A stretch of DNA of 64,000 bases, from contig CAUYUJ010017849.1 in NCBI GenBank assembly GCA_963575745.1, positions 541,423 to 605,422 of the forward strand, written 5' to 3'. This document shows, one piece after another, positions 29,409 through 38,859 of this stretch (positions are counted from its first letter, which is position 1; each line of letters starts with the position of its first letter). Position numbers and translations under genes: made by a program. The notes under the pieces are model-generated. The model was not told the DNA's origin. It saw nothing but the letters and a program-made list of their open reading frames with translations, and did no database searches. Source of the DNA: Prorocentrum cordatum (taxonomy: Eukaryota > Sar > Dinophyceae > Prorocentrales > Prorocentraceae).

Positions 29409-29470
29409 GAATATCGTCATCGTCATCTGCATCGTCATCGTCGTCGTCGTATTTGCTGCCGTCACCATCG
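29080..29470. repeat. (ATC)n microsatellite with GATCAT variants
   Basis: Trinucleotide array with GTCATC, GCCATC and ATGATC variants. The Asp-rich minus-strand frame comes from the repeat. Confidence 0.9.
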
Positions 29471-29479
29471 TCACTCACC

Positions 29480-30097
29480 CGCTCGAGTCACGGATCTGCA
29501 TGAACAGAATCCGCACGTCACTGCGCCACTTGAGATTCGCGAGCAAGCTCCGATGGGTGGCTGCACTCACCGCCTGTAGGAGCTTTGCCAACACGTTGCG
29601 GGTGGGAGTGTGGATGTCTGCACGAGCATAGGGGTCTATGAGTCCAAATGTTCCATAAGTAAATGCGCCTCATCGTTTGCACCATGCAGCTTGGGCTACA
29701 CTACCCCCTTCCTCTCCTCCTCCTCCACCTCCTCCTCTTCGTACAACCTCCTCCCTCTGGGGCCCAAGGCCTGTGGTCAACGCTCGCCTGGCACACGCTG
29801 ATGACCAGCGCCGGCATCGTCACCGACAGCACGGCGGCCATCGCTAGGACTAGTGGGGTGGAAGAGGCAGAGAGCAGAAGGAAGAGAGACAGAATGAAGA
29901 GAAGGAACGAGGAGAAGAAACACATCATTGCCCGCGTTCCAAGTCTCGCTCCGAGGTTGTTTGTTTGAGTACCCATTGTTTCATACTTTCCTAGAGAGGA
30001 AGGAGGAAGTGGTGCTCGATGACGCACTCCACTTCGTGCCCAACTTATTTTCCAAGCATCGGTTTGCCAAACGCGCCAGAACATATGAGTTCGATGG
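29480..30097. other. No supported gene
   Basis: Mixed composition with a CTCCTC tract near 29710 and a GAAGAG-rich stretch near 29870-29920. Nothing recognised. Confidence 0.35.
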
Positions 30098-30772
30098 GTG
30101 GCGGTGACGCATGCGGCCTGTGCCACTGGAGCCTTCGGTGGAGCTCCCTATGGGGCGGGCCGCGAAACGCTGTCCTGGGTAGCGGTGACGAATGCGGCCT
30201 GTGCCACTGGAGCCTTCGGTGGAGCTCCCTATGGAGCCACGAGACGCTGTCCTGGGTGGGCGAAACGCAGGGAGGTGACGAGGCGGATTGAAGGAGGGAG
30301 GAGGGGGAGGAGGGGGAGGAGGAGGAGAGGAGAGGAGAGGAGGAGGGACGTGGGGCGCTGTCTCTTAAAACGAGGACCCAACACCACAGGATTGCTGGCA
30401 ACAAGAACCCCACTAAGCACGTGGGGAATTCCAAAACGTGAGAACATCGACAACACCACTGGCACTTACAAGTGCGATCATCGAGATACGAGAGTAGCTT
30501 CTTCCAGGGCGCTGCCAGACTCATTGACGAGAGCGACGCAGAGGGGAGACGGACACACCCCGGCTTGTATAGTCAGAATTTTCGGGCCGAGCATGTCTAA
30601 AGCATGGTGCGGGCAACCGCTGAACTTGCACACGCTTGTGTTGCCACAACGATCGCTTACCGAGTGCAGCTGGATGCCGGAATACATGATGCGAGGTGCT
30701 TTGCGCCAGGCAGTGCCGAAGGGACACATGTCAAATTGCGATCGTGCACACTGTGGCTGCGGGCAAGTCTAG
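30098..30772 (+). CDS. Hypothetical frame with an in-frame 27-residue duplication
   Basis: 225 codons. The first part contains two copies of an 81-bp unit (starting 30101 and 30182), both reading AACATGAFGGAPYGA with different flanks. Because 81 is 27 codons, the duplication keeps the frame. The rest has a Gly/Arg-rich stretch encoded by GGAGGA repeats and then ordinary-looking sequence. The overlapping plus frame (CGLCHWSLRWSSLW) is also open, so coding is unproven. Confidence 0.3.
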   Translation: MAVTHAACATGAFGGAPYGAGRETLSWVAVTNAACATGAFGGAPYGATRRCPGWAKRREVTRRIEGGRRGRRGRRRRGEERRRDVGRCLLKRGPNTTGLLATRTPLSTWGIPKRENIDNTTGTYKCDHRDTRVASSRALPDSLTRATQRGDGHTPACIVRIFGPSMSKAWCGQPLNLHTLVLPQRSLTECSWMPEYMMRGALRQAVPKGHMSNCDRAHCGCGQV

Positions 30773-30954
30773 AGACGCAGTTCTGCTTCCAGAGATACAA
30801 ATACGCAGGATTTCCAATATCGTCAGGAATGCGGGAATGCTTGCGCTCCTTTGTGTTAGCCAACGTGAACCCTGAACAGTGAACCCTTGCAACCTAGGCG
30901 GTGCAATCAACGTGGTGCACTCTAGCTGGCACAATTAATGTGGTGCAGCCTATG

Positions 30955-31437
30955 TGGCGGAAAGATGTTAACACAACGCAAAGCAATGCAGAGCAAGGCA
31001 CAGCGATGCAACGCAATGCAGCACAGTGCAAAGCAACGCAAAACAGTGCAACGCAGTGCAACGCAAGGCACAGCAGTGCAACGCAATGCCAATCAATGCG
31101 CGATAATGACAAGCAGTGCAACCCAATGCCAAGCAGTGCCCAGCAGTGCCAAGCAATGCAATACAATGCCAAGCAATGCAATGCAATGCAAAGCAAGGCA
31201 AAACAATGCAACGCGATACACCGCAGTGCAGATCAATGCAATAATAACGATGTCAAACAATGCAGAGCAATACCAAGCGATCCCAAGCCATGCAAGTTCG
31301 TGTTAAACAGTGCAAAACAATGCACAGCAATGCGCACCAATGCAAACCAATGCAAAGCAATGCGTTGCGACGCAAAGCAATGCAGAGCAATGCAAAGCAG
31401 TCCAAAGCAGTGCAAAGCAATGCAAAGCAATGCAACT
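30955..31437. repeat. Decamer minisatellite, consensus AATGCAAAGC
   Basis: Nearly 480 bp of a degenerate 10-bp unit (for example AGCAATGCAAAGCAATGCA). Conservation is better near the 3' end. All six frames are largely open through it. Confidence 0.9.
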
Positions 31438-31439
31438 AT

Positions 31440-32650
31440 GGCATGTTATACTATACTATGCTGTGCTACTCGATGCTATGCGAAAGGACGAATGCAATGA
31501 GCGGCGGCGGCGGCGAGCCAGCCGGACCGACACTGGGGCGGGGACGGACGGCGGCGACTGGCGGCGACGTGCCCGCTGGACCGGCGCTCAGACTCAAATG
31601 ACGGCAACGACGGCCGGGGACGAGCCGGCCAGACCGGCAGTCAGGCGCAGTTACCTTAGAAAGGAAGTGAGAGCCCCTGAGTGCAGGCACTGTTTGCAGA
31701 CACGCTGTGCGGAACAATACGATTACTTAACGCCGCGACCTGTTTAGAGCGCCCCTGGATGTCCAAGAAGCCCTCGCGGTGTTGAGCTGACCTGAAAGCA
31801 GGGGGTCCTGCAGGCCTACTCCGAGCCCCCGAAAAGCAGTTGAACGGGGCTCTCAGGAAGACGCAAGTTACGAGGCCAGATCTGATCCACCCCCAGATTA
31901 ACTGCAGCAGGCGGGGCGAAACCATTTATCTTAGTCACGCTGGCGATGCCCCTCTCGAAGATGGGGACATGTTTGGTCGCATGGTGCCGCCCCCAAGCGG
32001 CTAAGAAAGAGCCTAAACCGCAATGCATCTTTAGCACGACTGGGCAGTGCCTGCCCGCCAAGCGGCCAAGCCAGCGTCGAGGGTCTGTACAATCTGCGAG
32101 CACAGGCTCTGCAGCTCGGCGAGCTTGGGCGCGGGGGGCTGGGCGAGCTGCTCGTTGATTCGGCCTCCGCGCCCGCGGAGATTCAGAGCCTCTCGTTGAG
32201 CTCCCAATGGCCGAGACTCTTGGCGCACAGGGGAAAACCAACCGAGGGTCTGCGTAGCCGATGGCCGCGAGCGCGGCCCCGAGAATGATACCGTTCGTGA
32301 GCCTCTGGTGCAAACTCCCCGCCGCGCCGAGCGGGCCGGGCGCCGGTCTGCTCTGGTCCTCGGGGGCCCGCTGCGCGCGCGCCGGCCAGAAGGCTGCTGC
32401 CAGCGGAGCCAGCCTGATGCAAACCTGGGCGGCCGCCACGCGATCGGCACCGCACGGCAGGCCTGCTTCGGGGAACGCTGCGCGGCGCCGCAGCAGCGGC
32501 AGGGCCTCGCCAGAAGCGGGCGACGGTCAAGATGTCCAGGCCCATCGCGCAAGGCCAGGCGTTGACCCAGGTGTTCCTTCCTCTGCAGTCGACGCTCTGT
32601 CGGAGGGTGACCGCCCGCTGCTCGACGAACATTGAGACGCTGGGCGCTTG
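31440..32650. other. No supported gene
   Basis: Includes GGCGGCGACTGG-type short repeats at 31500-31640. A minus-strand frame at 31816-32439 is open for 207 codons but lacks motifs. It lies 3' of the retroelement relic and might be part of it. Confidence 0.35.
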
Positions 32651-32654
32651 GGCA

Positions 32655-32875
32655 GGAGAGCCCAGAGTCGAATCGACAAGTCGGATCGGCGATCGAACTG
32701 AATCGCATCGGCGGAAATCGGCAGCCGAGTCGGGAAAAGTCGAATCGGCGGAAATCGGCGGGCTAGTATGCCTCCAACAAGAAGTCGGAACCCACATCGG
32801 CGTCCCGAGTCGAATCGAATCGGAATCGGAATCGGAAGCCATCGACGTCGAATCGAACCGGGTCGCAGGAGTCGA
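32655..32875. repeat. Short TCGAATCGG / AATCGGAATCGG repeats
   Basis: TCGAATCG and CGGAAATCGGC phrases repeat irregularly, ending with GAATCGGAATCGGAATCGGAA. Confidence 0.7.
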
Positions 32876-32949
32876 GATGAGCCCCGCGGGGGCGTGGGCG
32901 CTACAGGCAGGCCGCCTCTCTTGCCCGTGCGGGGGCCGTCGGAGCCGCG

Positions 32950-34850
32950 GGCTGCAGCTCGCGGCGCTGCGCGCCGAGAGCGGGCCTGGCCGGCTGGGCG
33001 GCGGGGTGCCGCAAGCGAGGCGCCCGCGGCTCCCCAGACGCGGCGCTGGCGCCGGAGGGCCTCCACGTCGGGGGGATCGCCCGCGAAGGCCGAGCGGGTC
33101 GCGGCAAGGTCCGCGGGATCGCGCAGAAGCTCGGGCCCGACAAGCTGCCAGGGGACCAGTGCAGGTGCAGGAGGGCGGGGGCCCTGTTTGGTGCCTCTGG
33201 TGCGGCAGGCCCCCAAGCTTCGCGAGGCCTCGTCAGCGATGGCAAGCTCGGACGGGCACCGCCTCCAGACGATGCGCATCCCGAGCGCCAGGGGCGCGGC
33301 CGCCACTTGACGACAAACCCGAGAAAGTCCAGCACTGGAGTTCCCGCCTTCGGCAAGGGCCAAGCTGGGAGAGTCATGGGGCCACTGTTTCCGAAGTGCC
33401 TCTTGCAATGGGAATCCACCGGCCCAGAAGGTGAGCGTTTTTTTATTCGGCGTTTCGACATTGGGCGGGATGGGGGGGAGGGGGGGGTCTGGCTCAGGAC
33501 CTCTGCTTAGGGCGACCGTTTGCAGGAGTGCTGCCTCTGGTGGAGAATCCACCCGCTCGAAACAGGCGCCACAAAACAGCCAAGATCTACTGCATGGGGG
33601 GGAAGAGGGGGGGTTCGGGGGCCCGCGCCGATCGGCGAAACAAGTAAGAACAAACGATCACAAGCTCGAAGGGCGACCGACGCCATGGACCTCTCCTCCA
33701 GGACACTGCGAGCCTCTGTGCGCTTCCAGGCAGCGGGAAAGGACGGTGGCCCAAGTCTCATCTGGCAAACCGCTGGATACCTCGTCGAAGCTGTCGATGG
33801 GGACTCCTAGAGAACTCGGACACGTTGCAATGCCACCCCAGGCCTCGCAAGCTAGTTCAGAACTACGAAGGCTAAGCAAAGCCTCGTGCTCGCGAGAATA
33901 TTGGTAGCGCTCGTAAGCCCTTCCGATCGTGGCGATCTCGCTCGCGTCGCAGTCCTTCTCCGAAATGCCCACCCCCTACTGCGATGCATCGGTGCACCTG
34001 GCTGCTTTGCATCACTCGGAAATGCAATCGCGATAGGTAAAGACGATGAGCGAGGCGCGTCAGCGCAAGTCTCGCCAGACGGCGCCCGACAGCGGCCACC
34101 TCGTCGAGCCTGCGTGCTGGATGATGGCGCAAACGGCGCGCAATCTCTTGAGGAGCTCGTGACGCATCAAAGCTCGAACAGCGAAGTCGGTGGTGACGAT
34201 TCGGGTCGAATCCCCCGTCGCGAACTCCTGGCCAGCGCGAGACAACCCTATCCGATGCGCCAGGCCACTAGCGTAAACTTTCGCTGGTGGGTTAGCCGAG
34301 GACGACGCCGCCTGCCGCGGTCCCGGCCTCGCGCGCGCGGAGCCCCGCGCGCGGCAAAGAAACGACGACCAACTCGGTGACGGCCACCGCCCGGGCACGA
34401 TCGATGCCCAAGCGGATCGAAGGTGTCAACGCACCCCGGGTGGGAGAACGGCCATCCAGTCGACAGTCACGCGTCAGTCGCATGGGTAAACGGGCGTCCG
34501 AGAAGGCGAGGGATGGGCAAGAGCGCGTGCCGACACGGGCAAGGAGATCCACCGACCGCTGGCGGATCCAGCGGCCATGCTTCCATCCCGTTGGCGCGGC
34601 GCGAAGCCGAGGAATGAGGTAATCGCAGTCCTGGGTGCACTGACCTTCATGATCCTGGCAATGCCTCCATGACGGGCACGAATCCGAGACAGACGCAAAA
34701 GACGCCAGCACTCGTGAGAGAGAGCCATGGCGTCAATATTATTCTCGATGTCGATGGTGCCGAAATAGAACGGGCCCTCCGCGTCCACGTGCAGCGAAGC
34801 AAACGCTGAACCTGTCGCGAGATTCACGTACGGCGGCCCCGCGAAGGTAT
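32950..34850 (-). pseudogene. Decayed reverse transcriptase / RNase H retroelement
   Basis: Pieces of one retroelement protein occur in order on the minus strand but in different frames. Near 34830-34660 a possible RT motif A region reads FYFGTIDIENNIDAM. Near 34620-34450 YLIPRLRAAPTGWKHGRWI follows, like the thumb-side PxGWxHA box of dinoflagellate RTs. Near 33850-33700 is FDEVSSGLPDETWATVL. At 33300-33210 is ALGMRIVWRRCPSELAIADE followed by ASRS, matching the W-PSE-ADxxSR end of retroelement RNase H domains. Frameshifts separate the pieces, so it is not functional. Family recognition is from motif patterns only. Confidence 0.5.
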
Positions 34851-35785
34851 CCCCAGCGGCACGGCCGTCGAGAATTAGTCGGATACGCTAACCATGCTTC
34901 AGTACGGAAAACAACACTGCCACGCTTGAGGTACAGGTCCGTCGCCAAGCAATGAGTCTGCTCCCCGCGAGTCTCGTCAACGGCTTGCCGTATAGACCGG
35001 GGTCCTTCTTCAAGCTGCCGTCCGTGTGAGCCTGACAGAGAGGGAGAGAGACCAGAGTAGCATCGGAATGAGTTCTCCCACTGGCTAGCGGCCGCGAGAG
35101 AGAGAGAGAGAGAGAGAGCGCGCGCGATGTTCAGCATCCGACCCGTCGGCCAGGCGAGAGGCGCGCAGACACTGGATGGGGGAGCAGGGTCACGAGGGGG
35201 AAGGGGGGCACCGAGCAAGCTCCGCGCGCCGGCCAGGCGGTCCTCGTGCAGGATGGCGAGGCCACGCAGGAGGGACGTGGCCCCGAGGCTCCTGTTGCTC
35301 CCGTCGAACTTGAAGGGGCCACATCCCAAAAGTAATATCGAGCACCCCGAAAAGTGCCGAACCAGTGTCGAACGAGTGTCGCTTCCCAGGGCCCGACACG
35401 TGAAAACCCTCAAGTGTTTCTGGTGCTCGAAATTCTTTCTGGTGATCAAGGCTAAAGTACGTGGGAACACCATAGCCCGAGGCAGGGGCCCCCCGGACGG
35501 GCGGCCCGGGCCCCGCAGGGAGGCCGGGGGCGTCTGGCGACCCCGCCCAGAGTCGCTGGACCGCGCGGCCGGGGAGCCTTCGAGAGGGAGTCGCCGGGGC
35601 GCCCACCGACCTGGCCGCCACCAACTATGGCAGGATGCGCTCCGACATCATTAGGGGAACGAGAATTCACATTTCCGTCGCAACTACAAGAGGTGCGTAG
35701 AATGTTTGTAAATCTACGGGCATCATACGCACGTGTGCTGCAGATCCGACGAACACATCCATTTTGACTTGCCCGAGTTCTGTAG
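34850..35785. other. Mixed sequence with a (GA)n run; no supported gene
   Basis: AGAGAGAGAGAG at about 35094-35118. A plus frame at 35127-35654 is open for 175 codons without a motif. AGGGGAACGAGAATTC near 35652 resembles the outer part of the foldback at 35790. Confidence 0.35.
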
Positions 35786-35789
35786 TCGA

Positions 35790-36030
35790 TCCCCCACTCG
35801 AACTCTGGATTTCGGGGGCACGCCTGATGCCAGGGGAACGAAAACTGACATAAACATAAAAGCTCGGAGGTCCGCGGATTCCTCGGATCCGCGCTGGACC
35901 CCGGCGCGAGTGGCCTCGCCAGAGGGGGCCAGCGCGGATCCGAGAGATCCGCGCGGACCTCCGAGCTTTGTTCATGCTCATGCCACCGTCCGCTCCCCTA
36001 GAATCGTGCCGGACCCGGAGGTTCCACAGC
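35790..36030. mobile_element. Foldback element with long inverted arms
   Basis: The inner arms 35858-35903 and 35924-35969 are nearly perfect inverted copies (AAAGCTCGGAGGTCCGC; CGGATCCGCGCTGG). Outside them AGGGGAACG and GGGGCACG-type stretches continue to pair with 35985-36030, so the arms reach roughly 110 bp with a 20-bp loop. Confidence 0.8.
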
Positions 36031-36340
36031 GACAACAAAAAACCCGCGTCGATGCCGGGGGCGGCGCCGGGTGGCCGACCATCAGCCGCAGCACCTCTGG
36101 CATGACGTGCACAGTCCAGTCGATGCGGACGGGGGCTGCCACCCTGCCGATCGCGGCGCTCAGAGACCGAGCGACCTGGTCGTCGACTGGCGTCGACTGA
36201 CTACCTGCAGGCTCTGCGGCGAACGGGTCAGCATCCGAGTCGAACGCTGCCTCGTCATCAGACGTGGACTCCGAAGGCGACTGCAGGTAGTGTTAGGTCG
36301 GACGAAGAATAAAACATACCCCACAAATATTCAAACATGG

Positions 36341-36802
36341 TCAAGAATAGCAAACAAATCGTCCCCATATTATTGTTTGACTATTTTTGAATATTCCCCC
36401 TGTGGAGGGACAAGCCCGGATTAAAGGTAGTGCAGGCCTTTGAGCCGCGGGCCCGGGAAAAAACTGCGTTCGCCAGTCAGCGCAACGTAGCTGCCCGAGT
36501 CGTCCAGCACCGTGCCTCCTCGCACTTGGCGTGGCCATCACCTCGGTCCCGTCTAGCACTCCGAGCACTGTCTCGCTGGGTGCACTGAAGTAGTCCTGGC
36601 CGATCTCTTCGCGCAGCAGCCACACCGTCGCCTCTGGGGTCATCTCATCGAATCGAACCGCCACGGAAAACATCAAGAACGTACAATCTGGACACATGGG
36701 GCGCGTCGCCAGGGAACCGACAAGCCTCCGCGCGTAAGCCGTCGACGTAATGAGTGGGTAGTGCTGGCAAGGGCGTGACTGCGACTGCACGCGCCCGCCC
36801 AC
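36341..36802 (-). CDS. Hypothetical protein fragment
   Basis: 153 codons. The central part reads like ordinary protein (FDEMTPEATVWLLREEIGQD followed by YFSAPSETVLGVLDGTEV). No family recognised. It may be a transposon-derived fragment or a single exon. Confidence 0.3.
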   Translation of the reverse strand: MGGRVQSQSRPCQHYPLITSTAYARRLVGSLATRPMCPDCTFLMFSVAVRFDEMTPEATVWLLREEIGQDYFSAPSETVLGVLDGTEVMATPSARRHGAGRLGQLRCADWRTQFFPGPAAQRPALPLIRACPSTGGIFKNSQTIIWGRFVCYS

Positions 36803-36869
36803 CCTTTGATGACCTTGAGCAAAAATAATTACGCAGCGGCACCCTCATACGCTGTCAGGAATCACGCTC

Positions 36870-37330
36870 AGCAGCACTGACACTGGTCATATGTAGGATG
36901 AAGGAGAGGATCGCGATGCAGGGAAAATGCAGCGGGTGGGTGACGTCCTGCGAAGCCGGGCAACAACTCGAAACGTATGCCGAAACACTCCACCTGCAGG
37001 TAGTCCTGTGCGGCCCGAGGGGCCTCCCCGACATTCCCGGCTCCCTCCCTCCCGATCCACCCTCCCCCCCCCGCCCCGCGCCTCGCCGGCCTGCCCCCTC
37101 CTAGGCTTCTGCTCCCCCCTCTCCTCCTCCAAGGCTCCCCTTCCCTTCCCCTCCCTCGTCTTCTCCTCATCGTCTTCTCCTCATCGTCCTCCTCATCGTC
37201 CTCCGCATCGTCCTCCTCCTCCTCCTCCTCCTCCTCCTCCTCCTCCTCCTCCTCCTCCTCCTCCTCCCCCTCTATTTCTATTTCCCCTGCCGACCAAGGT
37301 CGGTGACGACCAGCGGGCAGCAGATGACGC
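36870..37330. repeat. Polypyrimidine tract with (CCT)n
   Basis: C/T-rich from about 37030, with 20 or so CCT units at 37205-37268. Confidence 0.8.
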
Positions 37331-37339
37331 CCCAGAGGG

Positions 37340-38120
37340 GTGACTATGTAAGCGTCATTCAGTTTATTCCAGCTCCTGGTTGGTTGGGCTTTGACGCTTG
37401 CGCTGCACTCTCTTTCGCTCCTCAAGCCAGTTGGCCCAAACCTCCATGTGAACAGGGGTGAGGCAAAACCTCTCGGCGAGCTGCTGCTGGTTCCATCTCG
37501 CCCCCCACGCTCACCGCCCAACCAGCTCCAACAACCCCAGCCCCCCCACCACGGCGGGCTTCAAGGCAGAGCCATCCGAGCGGGCAGCAACTTCGAGGTC
37601 AAAGGGCGAGGCGGGCCGTGGCTCTCCGATGGTTCACCCCTTGTACTGAAGCGCAAATCCTGGGAAGAGTCTCTTTGCGGCTCTAGCTCTTTGACTTTGC
37701 AGCGCCATCGCCATGCCTTTGGGCGGGTGACAGACCTTGCAGAGGGCCTTGGGGGGGAAGGCCGAGGATGCGGTCGAAGGAGGTTGATGCGCATGAGCTC
37801 AAGACCCAGCCCCGCCAGGTCCTTAGCGTCACGTGCCGGCATGTCCGCCATCACGGCGTCCTGCAGCCCCGCACAACGCCTCATTTCATTGAAAACTGCC
37901 TGAAGACCCCATACTTTCTGACAACCTCTTTGGCGCTCGGGTGGATGGCGGCACCTGTCTTAGCATACTTGTGGGCGAAGTCTGACCCTAGCCTGGCGAA
38001 AGCGGAAGTCCGTCCCACCTTCATAGCTCCCCACGAGCAGGTGGCCGTCGCTTTAGTAGCAGCAGGTGCCACACCACCAGACAAGACAAGCATGTAGACC
38101 AGGGGTGGTACCTGGAGTTG
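37340..38120. other. Possible decayed coding sequence on the minus strand
   Basis: The segment 38093-37881 reads FARLGSDFAHKYAKTGAAIH and VVRKYGVFRQFSMK before a stop, and the next frame continues with LAGLGLELMRINLL. It looks like exon remnants. No family recognised. Confidence 0.25.
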
Positions 38121-38126
38121 CTGGGG

Positions 38127-38714
38127 TTACGCGCAAACGACGGGCGTCGCAGCGCTTCCAGTTCCTGCGCAGTCAATGCAAACATGAACGTCCACAACAT
38201 CTGCGGCTCTTTGCTCCGCTACGACAACGTGCCCAATCCTCCCCGTCCCTCGCGGACAGGAAAGGGGCGGGCCCGAACGGAACGGCACCAAAGCAAGCCG
38301 CGATGAGTCGACCATCATCGGACCGTGGGGCCCAGGCAGGACCTGCCCAAAACAAAATCTGCGGAGGTTGCCGTCCTCAGGTCGACTCACCCCGCGGGCG
38401 CCCGCTTCGCTGGCACTGAGGAGGGAGGGGGCCAGCCCGAAGGGGAGAGTGAAGATGCCAGCGGCGACCTCTTCCCGGTCCTGCTGCCAGGCATGGAGAT
38501 CCTCGGCCGCCCTCAGAGGCTGCAAGGAGCACTCGGTCCGCCGTTGATCGAACTGGGCTGGGCGTACCTGGCGCTCCCCTGCAAAGAAGGCAAAGAGGGT
38601 CTCGCGCGGGCCCGTGCGCGCGTGGCCTAACCTGGCGCCGCGCGCGCTGCGAGACTGAGCTGCGCGACGCCTCCTCGTGGCGCGTCGTCCATTGGTCTGT
38701 CGTGGCTCCGTCAC
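38127..38714 (-). CDS. Hypothetical protein, possible exon
   Basis: 195 codons with ordinary composition after a basic N-terminus: LFAFFAGERQVRPAQFDQRR, then LHAWQQDREEVAAGIFTLPF, ending VDVHVCIDCAGTGSAATPVV. It might belong to a retroelement, but no diagnostic motif is present. Confidence 0.3.
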   Translation of the reverse strand: MTEPRQTNGRRATRRRRAAQSRSARGARLGHARTGPRETLFAFFAGERQVRPAQFDQRRTECSLQPLRAAEDLHAWQQDREEVAAGIFTLPFGLAPSLLSASEAGARGVSRPEDGNLRRFCFGQVLPGPHGPMMVDSSRLALVPFRSGPPLSCPRGTGRIGHVVVAEQRAADVVDVHVCIDCAGTGSAATPVVCA

Positions 38715-38839
38715 CAGAGGTCCAGCAATGGCTCCCAGAGAACTGGCCGCGCTCGCGCATGCGACGAGGCTCGGGCCGATAAGGCAGCCACCCCCTATCT
38801 TCTGGGGGCCGCCCTCCGAGCAAACCAGGACACTTGCCT

Positions 38840-38854
38840 CGGGCTGAGGGCCCG
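38840..38854. repeat. Isolated hairpin of the TGAAG/TGAGG family
   Basis: CGGGC-TGAGG-GCCCG, the same layout as the hairpins at 10.9-20.8 kb but 18 kb away and in unrelated surroundings. Confidence 0.6.
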
Positions 38855-38859
38855 CAAGC

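Noticed and set aside
35094-35130. (GA)n run as a promoter GAGA element
   Set aside because: No transcription unit can be shown on either side; it is a simple repeat.
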